In this document: positions 1-4,674 of the stretch, one piece after another
Position numbering within the stretch: position 1 is the first letter of the stretch
Layout of the letters: each line of letters opens with the position of its first letter
Assembly (NCBI GenBank): GCA_006226265.1
Contig: SBHH01000177.1
Location: forward strand, 1 to 5,427
From: Alphaproteobacteria bacterium
Lineage (GTDB): Bacteria > Pseudomonadota > Alphaproteobacteria > Sneathiellales > Sneathiellaceae
DNA: 5,427 nucleotides
Direction of reading: 5' to 3'
Translations under genes and position numbers: made by a program
Notes under the pieces: model-generated
Told to the model about the DNA's origin: nothing
The model's database searches: none
What the model saw: the letters and a program-made list of their open reading frames with translations, nothing else

Positions 1-648
1 GATCACGCGGACATTGTCGCCGGTATTCTTCCGGTCATAGGAAAATTCGGCTGCGTTATCGATGGATTTTTCCGTCAGCGGCATGACGAAATCGCCGTCC
101 GCATTCGTCCGAATCATATTGCTGTTGTAGTCAAAGGCAGCAAGCTTGCCGAGACCAAAAAAGTCACCATCACCGATAACGACCATGACGGGCTTGCCGT
201 CCTGGTTAAGGATGATATCCTTGACGACGCCAACACGCTCATTGTCGTTATAGACCGGGGTGTTGATCATGGCGTCTGCCGTGGCCCGGTCATTGATACG
301 GACCTTGGAAACATCCAGTTTGCCGCTGTCCTTGTCGAAGATGAAGGCCTTAACGTCATGATAGGCTTCCTTCGTGGCATCCGTAGCATCGTCTGCTGCG
401 TTGGAGACGGCATTCTTGGTTTTATCCCAACCTTTCTTGGTTGCATCCGCAGCGTCTTCAGCCGTATCGGAGACTGCTTTCTTGGTCTTGTCCCAGCCTT
501 CCTTCACGTCCTGCTTGGTTTCCTGCATAGTCGTAGAACCCGAATCCTGCTTCATGGTGCTGTCATCGGTTTGTGACTGTGCTGCGAGAACCGGTGCGGC
601 TCCCAAAAGTGCAACGATAGATACGGCAGCTAAAAGTTTCTTTTTCAT
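1..648 (-). CDS. Exported PRC-barrel domain protein, 3' end beyond window
   Basis: The first 216 codons are present; the reading frame is open to the left edge, so the C-terminus is missing. The ATG at 648-646 has an AAGGAGAG ribosome site just upstream. Residues 1-22 form a classic signal peptide (MKKK, then a hydrophobic stretch ending APVLA), so the protein is probably periplasmic. Residues 23-50 are polar and low in complexity. Residues 51-94 hold two 22-residue repeats beginning GWDKTK, rich in Ala, Asp and Lys, probably amphipathic helix. From about 105 to 205 lies a PRC-barrel-like beta domain, with NTPVYNDNERVGVVKDIILNQ followed by VMVVIGDGDFFGLG and the closing FVMPLTEKSI. PRC-barrel proteins of this exported kind are common among alphaproteobacterial stress genes; the biochemical role is unknown. 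A perfect EcfG-type promoter lies 43 bases upstream. Domain call is good; function is open. Confidence 0.88.
   Translation of the reverse strand, partial: MKKKLLAAVSIVALLGAAPVLAAQSQTDDSTMKQDSGSTTMQETKQDVKEGWDKTKKAVSDTAEDAADATKKGWDKTKNAVSNAADDATDATKEAYHDVKAFIFDKDSGKLDVSKVRINDRATADAMINTPVYNDNERVGVVKDIILNQDGKPVMVVIGDGDFFGLGKLAAFDYNSNMIRTNADGDFVMPLTEKSIDNAAEFSYDRKNTGDNVRVI
367..498 (-). repeat. Tandem 22-codon repeat in the PRC-barrel gene
   Basis: Codons 51-72 (433-498) and 73-94 (367-432) encode two 22-residue units that match at 16 of 22 positions; both start GWDKTK and contain AVS...D..DAT K. Nucleotide changes are spread over the units, many at third positions, so the duplication is old rather than recent. 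The units resemble the charged alanine-rich helices of LEA-like and YtxH/DUF883-like stress proteins; that resemblance is by composition only. Confidence 0.75.
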
Positions 649-690
649 AAGAACTCTCCTTGTGCTGTTGAACGATTTCGCATCCCCACC

Positions 691-715
691 AACGACTGTT
701 TCTGGAATTGGTTCC
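691..715 (-). promoter_or_regulatory. EcfG-type promoter for the PRC-barrel gene
   Basis: Reading the minus strand, GGAAC (715-711) is followed by exactly 16 bases and then CGTT (694-691). This is a full match to the alphaproteobacterial general-stress consensus GGAAC-N16/17-CGTT. The -10 word continues as CGTTGGTG. The distance to the ATG at 648 is 43 bases, leaving room for a leader of about 35 bases with its AGGAG. It lies back to back with a second site of the same type at 738-762. Confidence 0.8.
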
Positions 716-737
716 GGTAATCATGCGGATTTGTCGC

Positions 738-762
738 GGAACAAAAAATGGTCTCATTTGTT
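738..762 (+). promoter_or_regulatory. EcfG-type promoter for the DUF2383 gene
   Basis: GGAAC (738-742), 16 bases, then TGTT (759-762): one mismatch to the EcfG consensus, the same variant as the site at 3241-3265. The sequence runs on as TGTTGGTG, matching the extended -10 word of the other two sites. The expected transcription start near 769 would give a very short leader to the ATG at 783 and about 38 bases to the alternative ATG at 807. Confidence 0.7.
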
Positions 763-768
763 GGTGTC

Positions 769-773
769 AGGAG
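769..773 (+). promoter_or_regulatory. Ribosome binding site AGGAG favouring start 783
   Basis: AGGAG is spaced 9 bases from the ATG at 783. A competing GGAG at 795-798 is spaced 8 bases from the ATG at 807. The first is the stronger match, but it would sit at the extreme 5' end of an mRNA made from the EcfG-type promoter at 738-762, so the start is not settled. Confidence 0.5.
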
Positions 774-782
774 TTTAAGCAC

Positions 783-1253
783 ATGCAATCAAGCGGAGCT
801 TTCCGTATGACAGAGAGAGAAGAGTATATCCTGAACGATCTCATTGCTGTATGCGCCGTCGCCCGCAAATGCTGCATTGATGCGGCGGAACAGGCAGAAC
901 ATAGGAAAGCGATCGAGACATTCCGTGATATGGCTGAAACGAGGCAGGAAATTATTGCCAGCCTTAAATCGCAAATAATCGCAAGAGGCGGAAAGATAAC
1001 GCCCAGAGGCGAGTATGCGGAAGTTATGTGGGAAGCCGCGGACGATCTTGCCATCGGCATGCCGGAGCGCGACGAGACTCTTGTCATGGTGCTAGATGAA
1101 ATCAACAACCGGGCGCAGATATTCTTCCGTCAGGCCGTAACCAAATCCTGGTCGCAGGAACATGTGATCTTGCTGGAGCATCAGCTCCGTCAGCTTGGTG
1201 ACGATCACGAGAGGATGCAAACCCTGCGCTATTATCTCGAGCGGATTTCCTGA
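783..1253 (+). CDS. DUF2383 / PA2169-family four-helix-bundle protein
   Basis: A 156-residue soluble, all-helical protein with no signal peptide or membrane segment. Its pattern fits the PA2169/DUF2383 family of ferritin-like four-helix bundles: an opening helix YILNDLIAVCAVARKC..AAEQAE, a second with FRDMAETRQEIIASLKSQI followed by the RGG turn, a third around WEAADDLAIG, a fourth with DEINNRAQIFFRQAV, and a closing helix LLEHQLRQLGDDHERMQTLR. Family members are about 145-150 residues and have no settled function; many are induced by stress. Starting at 807 would give 148 residues (MTEREEY...), closer to family length. The family often has Glu/His residues suited to metal binding, but I see no complete di-iron motif here. 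An EcfG-type promoter precedes it, divergent from the PRC-barrel gene's promoter. It converges on lpxR with 18 bases between stop codons. Confidence 0.82.
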   Translation: MQSSGAFRMTEREEYILNDLIAVCAVARKCCIDAAEQAEHRKAIETFRDMAETRQEIIASLKSQIIARGGKITPRGEYAEVMWEAADDLAIGMPERDETLVMVLDEINNRAQIFFRQAVTKSWSQEHVILLEHQLRQLGDDHERMQTLRYYLERIS

Positions 1254-1271
1254 AAGATTTTTAGCGGGTTT

Positions 1272-2360
1272 TCAGAACCGATAACCGAGCGAGAGGGCAC
1301 CGAAAACGGACGGATCGTCCTGTCCGTAGAATTCCTTTGTCCGGTAGACGAGTGTATAACTCAGGCGATAGCGGCCGTACGTCACGGCAACGCCGGCATT
1401 CGCGTCCCCGACCAAATATCTTTTATCCACACTGGAGGAGGAGCGGAAGGTATTGCCATCGAGAAAGATGTTGCGGGCCACTGCCCGGACATCCACTCCG
1501 GCGAAGAGATACCAACTCCAGTCATTTTCCGGCACATCGAAAAAACCCGTTCCGGGCAGGGCGGGGCGCACGCGCACGGGCGCATCCTGCCACATGTCCT
1601 TTGAGGGACGGACGCTGAGATTGAAACCTGCATTGGCAAATGTGTAAACATTGCCGAGCGTAACGCCGTAATGCGGCGCGGCCGCGAAGTTTAGGCCCAC
1701 AAAATCCTGACTCAGATATTGCGGATGGCGGCGCTGCCAGGCGACCACGATTGCAGGTTCGTTCTTGAGCTGGTTGGACCAGCCCTCGGGTTTCGGACTG
1801 TCGGTGATATATTTATGGACAAACGTCTGGGTCTGCTTGCCAAGCGCCCAGGGGCCAACAACGCCAAGCGAAACTTCGACCTCATCCACATGATCATCCG
1901 TTGCGGTCGCAAGTCCGATTGCGCCATAAAGATGTGCGGCCCAGGGCCGGTCATTCGGGTTTGGTGCCGGGTTCGTGATATCGCTCGGCGTATAGAGATT
2001 CTGGCCGAAGGAATAAAAGACGCTGGTGCTGTCATTGATTTCGAATGTTGGGATGTAATCGTCGATTTTATAGGCGATGGCGGGCATTTCCGCACCGGAA
2101 TCGAGATAGCCGAACCGGACCCCGCTTGTGTAGTTCTTGTCCGTGCCGCGCCCGCCGATGGAATCATTTTCGATCACCAGCGTGAAAATCTTCTGATTCT
2201 GATTGCCCGAAATTGTATCGGCGGATGCCTCCTCCGGTGTTTGTTGGGCGGCCGTGCTGGAAGTTTCCAGATCCGGGGCTTCTGTCTCCGCCGCACCCGC
2301 ATGAAAGGGAGAAAGAAAGAGGACAAATGCAATGAACAAGACAGAAATGAATATCGGCAT
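1272..2360 (-). CDS. lpxR: LpxR-family outer-membrane lipid A 3'-O-deacylase
   Basis: A 362-residue protein of the LpxR (DUF2219) family. Known members are 12-stranded outer-membrane barrels that remove the 3'-acyloxyacyl chain of lipid A in a Ca2+-dependent way. The family's active-site pattern is intact: Asn65-Asp66 in the first strand (IENDS), Thr78 in NYTSG, and the general-base His182 in QTFVHKYI, after the conserved GVVGP. LYTPSDI, NDRPWAAHLY and FAGVD also follow the family. The chain ends in Phe, typical of outer-membrane barrels. Residues 1-24 form a signal peptide ending AGAA, but its n-region (MPIFIS) has no Lys or Arg, which is unusual. The frame stays open upstream to 2525, overlapping the next gene; I chose the ATG at 2360 because the signal peptide begins there. 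The ribosome site is weak (GAAAAG). Residues 25-55 are a polar linker. It is probably transcribed separately from the upstream operon, given the hairpin at 2371-2400. Confidence 0.88.
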   Translation of the reverse strand: MPIFISVLFIAFVLFLSPFHAGAAETEAPDLETSSTAAQQTPEEASADTISGNQNQKIFTLVIENDSIGGRGTDKNYTSGVRFGYLDSGAEMPAIAYKIDDYIPTFEINDSTSVFYSFGQNLYTPSDITNPAPNPNDRPWAAHLYGAIGLATATDDHVDEVEVSLGVVGPWALGKQTQTFVHKYITDSPKPEGWSNQLKNEPAIVVAWQRRHPQYLSQDFVGLNFAAAPHYGVTLGNVYTFANAGFNLSVRPSKDMWQDAPVRVRPALPGTGFFDVPENDWSWYLFAGVDVRAVARNIFLDGNTFRSSSSVDKRYLVGDANAGVAVTYGRYRLSYTLVYRTKEFYGQDDPSVFGALSLGYRF

Positions 2361-2370
2361 GGCTTTTCGA

Positions 2371-2400
2371 CATAATAAAACCGCCCCACATGAGGCGGTT
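2371..2400 (-). terminator. Terminator-like hairpin ending the DUF883/holin-like operon
   Basis: On the minus strand a 9-bp stem (AACCGCCTC with GGGGCGGTT, one T-G wobble) closes a 4-base loop and is followed by TTTTATTATG. The T-rich side is on the minus strand only, so it would stop transcripts coming from the gene ending at 2482, 82 bases upstream. It lies only 10 bases before the lpxR ATG, so it could instead, or also, act as a leader hairpin or attenuator for lpxR. Confidence 0.65.
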
Positions 2401-2406
2401 AGAAGC

Positions 2407-2435
2407 AGTATATCCAAAATTTTGCGGCAGGATAA
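2407..2435 (-). promoter_or_regulatory. Possible housekeeping promoter for lpxR
   Basis: A TATACT -10 word (2412-2407, five of six to TATAAT) lies 17 bases from a poor -35 TTATCC (2435-2430). A start about 7 bases downstream would fall near 2400, the first base of the hairpin, giving a leader of about 40 bases. The -35 match is only three of six, so this is tentative. No GGAAC-type site is present in 2361-2481; the rest of this stretch shows nothing else I can support. Confidence 0.3.
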
Positions 2436-2481
2436 TGGAAAGAACGGGGAATTCCATACACCCAGGGATCCAACCCCGCTC

Positions 2482-2916
2482 TCATCCAAAGTATTTTCCG
2501 GCCGCGAGCCCGGCCATGGCGGCAACCAGCATCGCCGTTTTCGGATTGTCCGCCGCAGCTTCCATCAGATCGTCGCCGGTGTTTGCGACCACGCTTTCCA
2601 TCAAGGCACGAAGCTCATCCTCGCTCTCTCGGGCCGAGCGGCCCGCCTTTCTGAAAAGATGACTCGCCATCAGGACAGCAAGCCCTGCAAGCGCGAAAAA
2701 CACGCCGGCCGTCGCCAAGGCGGCGACAGCCGGCATCCAGTAGATCAGCAGACTGGTGTAAAGCGCGAAGGACAAATAGAGCAGCATCAGGACTGCCAAA
2801 ATGCCGGCCGTCGCAAGCAGACCAATAGCGGCCTTGCTATGACGGAAAAAATCCGTGCGACGGGACGGCAGATTACTCAGTAGAAGCTGCTGCAAAATCT
2901 GAAGCAACGGGGCCAC
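2482..2916 (-). CDS. Holin-like two-helix membrane protein (YqjE / Phage_holin_3_6 type)
   Basis: A 144-residue inner-membrane protein. After a short polar N-terminus (with RRTDFFRHSKAA at 19-30) come two transmembrane helices at about 30-56 and 61-86, then a charged segment (RKAGRSARESEDELRALME, 89-107) and a third, weaker hydrophobic stretch at 126-142 preceded by DNPKTAM. This layout fits the proteobacterial YqjE/phage-holin-superfamily proteins; despite the name they are not lysis proteins, and their function is unknown. The start is GTG at 2916, three bases after the TAA of the DUF883 gene. Its GGAGG lies in the last codons of that gene, so the two are probably translationally coupled. 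The pairing DUF883 then YqjE mirrors yqjD-yqjE in enterobacteria and supports the assignment. Confidence 0.75.
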   Translation of the reverse strand: MAPLLQILQQLLLSNLPSRRTDFFRHSKAAIGLLATAGILAVLMLLYLSFALYTSLLIYWMPAVAALATAGVFFALAGLAVLMASHLFRKAGRSARESEDELRALMESVVANTGDDLMEAAADNPKTAMLVAAMAGLAAGKYFG

Positions 2917-2919
2917 TGA

Positions 2920-3207
2920 TTACCTCCGGTGACGAAGGAGCATGTTGGTCAGAAAGCCTGCAGCGAAGGCAATCGCAAGGGATTGACCCGGCTTATCCTG
3001 AACCTGTTCTTCAACCTTGTGAAGGCCTTCCCGGCCACGCTCGCTTAAATGATGGATTTTTGCCTTGGCCTGCTCACGGAACCGGCCAGCCTGTTCGGCA
3101 CCGTTTGCGCTGAGGCTCTTGCTGAGTGTCTCGACATCGGACTTCAACGACGCGAGGTCTTCCTTCAGATCGTTGAATTCTGCGGAAGCAGTATTTTCTT
3201 TTGGCAT
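2920..3207 (-). CDS. DUF883 (ElaB/YqjD-family) membrane-anchored protein
   Basis: A 95-residue protein with the ElaB/YqjD design: a charged, probably coiled-coil N-terminal part (EFNDLKEDLASLKSDVETLSKSL, 10-32, and REQAKAKIHHLSERGREGLHKVEEQV, 44-69), then a DKPGQS turn and one C-terminal membrane helix (77-91) ending LRHRR. E. coli members anchor in the inner membrane by this tail and some bind ribosomes in stationary phase; that role is not shown here. The ATG at 3207 has a strong AGGAGG (3219-3214) six bases away. It leads an operon with the holin-like gene. An EcfG-type promoter at 3265-3241 would give stress control independent of the response-regulator gene upstream, whose stop lies 63 bases away. 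Confidence 0.85.
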   Translation of the reverse strand: MPKENTASAEFNDLKEDLASLKSDVETLSKSLSANGAEQAGRFREQAKAKIHHLSERGREGLHKVEEQVQDKPGQSLAIAFAAGFLTNMLLRHRR

Positions 3208-3240
3208 GTAAAACCTCCTATTCGTTGAGATGTCCTAACC

Positions 3241-3265
3241 AACAGCTCATTGCAAAAAGAGTTCC
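3241..3265 (-). promoter_or_regulatory. EcfG-type promoter for the DUF883 operon
   Basis: On the minus strand GGAAC (3265-3261) is followed by 16 bases and TGTT (3244-3241), continuing TGTTGGTT. This is one mismatch from the EcfG consensus and has the same spacing and -10 variant as the site at 738-762. It is entirely in the 63-base gap after the response-regulator stop codon and 33 bases before the DUF883 ATG, the right place for a promoter of the downstream operon. Confidence 0.72.
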
Positions 3266-3270
3266 ATGCT

Positions 3271-3996
3271 CTATTCCGGTGGAGAAAACATATATCCGAC
3301 GCCCCGCACGGTGCGGATGATATTATTGCCTTCGGTCCCGAGTTTTTTCCGAATGCGGCCAACCTGGATATCGATAACGCGGTCATAGGCGTCGAACTCG
3401 CCTCCGCGCGTAAGGTCGAAAAGCTGTTCCCGGCTCAGGGCGCGGCGGGGAGCAAGGGCGAGTGCTTCCAAAAGTTTGAACTCACCGGTTGTAAGATCAA
3501 GCGACTGCCCTTCTTGATCAAAGAGCTGAAACTGGTTCCGATCAAGGGTAAAGCCATTGAAATCGATCTTTTCAATTGCCTTCGTGCCCTTCCCGTTGGT
3601 CTCCGTTCCAGGAATATCCCTGGCCGGTGACTTGACCCGGCGGAGTGCAGCCTTGATGCGAGCGGCTAGCTCGCGCATTTCGAAGGGCTTGGTCATATAG
3701 TCGTCCGCTCCCATTTCAAGGCAAACGATTTTCTCGGTCGTGTCGTCCTTGCCGCTGACGACGATAATGGGTACGGCGGTCTTACTGCGAATCATGGTGA
3801 TCAGGCTGATGCCGTCCGCGTCCGGCAAAACCAGGTCGAGAAGAATGACATTCACTCTCGCGCTCTCCAGCTTTTCAGAGAGTGATGCACCGTCACAGGC
3901 TGTAATGACGCCATATCCCTCGCCCTCCAGATACTGCCGGAGCAATTCCTGAAGGCCCGCGTCGTCATCAACTGACAGCACAATACCTTTATTCAT
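3271..3996 (-). CDS. OmpR/PhoB-family response regulator
   Basis: A 241-residue two-domain regulator. The receiver domain (4-120) keeps the acidic pair Asp10-Asp11 in VDDD, the phosphoacceptor Asp54 in ILLDLVLPDADG, Ser81 in VVSGKDD and Lys103 in the TKPF loop, so it should be phosphorylated normally. A polar linker (about 121-142) leads to a winged-helix DNA-binding domain (143-240) with LTTGEFKLLEAL, the recognition-helix region AYDRVIDIQVGRIRKKLG and the closing wing IIRTVRGVGYMF. The cognate kinase is not adjacent; the hybrid kinase ending at 4675 is a nearby candidate, but such kinases usually signal through a phosphotransfer protein. It is transcribed away from the sigma gene across a 154-base region with TTACAA repeats that may be its own operator. 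AAGGAT in a small palindrome at 3997-4010 serves as ribosome site. Targets are unknown. Confidence 0.93.
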   Translation of the reverse strand: MNKGIVLSVDDDAGLQELLRQYLEGEGYGVITACDGASLSEKLESARVNVILLDLVLPDADGISLITMIRSKTAVPIIVVSGKDDTTEKIVCLEMGADDYMTKPFEMRELAARIKAALRRVKSPARDIPGTETNGKGTKAIEKIDFNGFTLDRNQFQLFDQEGQSLDLTTGEFKLLEALALAPRRALSREQLFDLTRGGEFDAYDRVIDIQVGRIRKKLGTEGNNIIRTVRGVGYMFSPPE

Positions 3997-4010
3997 AAGG
4001 ATTTATCCTT
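3997..4010 (-). promoter_or_regulatory. Ribosome site inside a 14-base palindrome, response-regulator gene
   Basis: AAGGAT-AA-ATCCTT lies directly before the ATG at 3996. The AAGGAT half is the only ribosome-site candidate, 8 bases from the start, and can pair with the ATCCTT that separates it from the ATG. The two-base loop is too tight for a full hairpin, so pairing would be partial or between molecules. It may lower translation; this is inference. Confidence 0.35.
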
Positions 4011-4034
4011 TCAATGCCCGGGCTCTTTGGTCAT

Positions 4035-4094
4035 TTACAAAGATGTTACAATGTTTTTCATGTTTGCAACATAGCTGAGCTACGGAGGTTACAA
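4035..4094. promoter_or_regulatory. Candidate operator: TTACAA repeats between regulator and sigma genes
   Basis: TTACAA occurs at 4035-4040, 4046-4051 and 4089-4094, with a one-base variant TTGCAA at 4064-4069. The first two are exactly 11 bases apart, the spacing at which OmpR/PhoB-family dimers contact direct repeats. The same stretch has ATGTT at 4043, 4051 and 4060 and the imperfect inverted repeat ATGTTACAA (4043-4051) / TTGCAACAT (4064-4072). Lying between the divergent regulator and sigma genes, it is a plausible site for autoregulation and for control of the sigma gene. No GGAAC-type promoter is present in 3997-4150. Confidence 0.4.
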
Positions 4095-4150
4095 GCCGCA
4101 GTTATCTTCTGATCATTGGTCAGGATCACTATTGATCGGAAGGAGTAGAA

Positions 4151-4642
4151 ATGTTCAGCAATCAGCAGCTTACCAACGAGATGCCGGGACTTGAGAAATT
4201 CGCGCGCCGTCTGACACGTAACAAGCAGGACGCCGATGATCTGACGCAGTTCACGCTTCTTCGGGCAATGGAAAAGAAACATCTGTTTCGCAAGAATACG
4301 GATCTTTTCAAATGGACTTCAAAGATGATGTATAACCTGTTTGTATCGGACTACCGTCGTCGGGTGAAGTATCAGACGCGTTATGATCCGGAAAGCTTTC
4401 TTGAAAACGAATCAGTCGATGCGCCGCAGGAAGCACAGGTCGATCTCGGCCATGTCGGCGATGCCATGGAGGAGATGACGGATGAGCATCGTGAAATTCT
4501 CGTGATGATCTGCGTCCAGGGCATGCGTTATCATGAGGTGGCCTGTCAACTCGGTATTCCGGTTGGCACCGTCCGCTCCCGCCTGTCGCGGGCCCGCGAC
4601 CAGTTAAAGCAGCGTCTGACGGAGGAATCAGCGCCGTCCTGA
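4151..4642 (+). CDS. ECF RNA polymerase sigma factor, EcfG-like
   Basis: A 163-residue sigma-70 family factor with only regions 2 and 4, as in ECF sigma factors. Region 2 (about 10-72) has LEKFARRLTRNKQDADDLTQFTLLRA, the core-binding and -10 helices, ending WTSKMMYNLFVSDYRRR. The linker carries APQEAQVDLGHV (91-102), resembling the PAQEA..D segment typical of EcfG proteins. Region 4 (103-155) has the -35-binding helix-turn-helix YHEVACQLGIPVGTVRSRLSRARDQL. EcfG directs the alphaproteobacterial general stress response and is held by the anti-sigma factor NepR, which is released by phosphorylated PhyR. Neither partner gene is in the window, so this may be a paralogue or a dispersed ecfG. AAGGAG (4140-4145) lies 5 bases before the ATG. 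Three promoters of its expected class lie in the same window. The ECF call is firm; the EcfG subgroup is likely. Confidence 0.87.
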   Translation: MFSNQQLTNEMPGLEKFARRLTRNKQDADDLTQFTLLRAMEKKHLFRKNTDLFKWTSKMMYNLFVSDYRRRVKYQTRYDPESFLENESVDAPQEAQVDLGHVGDAMEEMTDEHREILVMICVQGMRYHEVACQLGIPVGTVRSRLSRARDQLKQRLTEESAPS

Positions 4643-4674
4643 CCCGCATGCTTGTCTCCTCGATGCGCGGATAT

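Noticed and set aside
708..782. N-terminal extension of the DUF2383 frame back to the ATG at 708
   Set aside because: It would start upstream of and run through the EcfG-type promoter, has no good ribosome site, and its residues (MVPVIMRICRGTKNG...) do not fit the family.
1250..1275. CTGAAA / TTTCAG inverted repeat at the convergent ends of the DUF2383 and lpxR genes
   Set aside because: A 6-bp AT-rich stem with a 14-base loop, overlapping the stop codons; not stable enough to support a terminator call.
1719..2375. Long plus-strand open frame opposite lpxR (218 codons)
   Set aside because: It lies wholly antisense to a well-supported LpxR gene, resembles no family, and has no clear ribosome site.
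2448..2455. GGAATTCC palindrome in the gap before lpxR
   Set aside because: An 8-base palindrome of this kind is expected by chance and has no partner sites nearby.
2361..2525. Upstream extension of the lpxR frame to 2525
   Set aside because: It would overlap the end of the holin-like gene, cross the terminator-like hairpin and bury the signal peptide 55 residues into the protein.
2332..2883. Plus-strand open frame of 183 codons opposite the holin-like gene
   Set aside because: It is a Gln/Arg/His-rich antisense shadow that crosses the terminator region; the minus-strand frame has convincing membrane helices and operon context.
2482..2916. Possible prophage lysis gene, because of the holin-like annotation
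   Set aside because: There is no endolysin, spanin or other phage gene nearby; the DUF883 partner points to the housekeeping YqjE-type family.
4645..4670. Small inverted repeat (CGCAT / ATGCG) between the convergent sigma and kinase genes
   Set aside because: The stem is only 5 bp with a 13-base loop and has no T-run on either strand, too weak to call a terminator.
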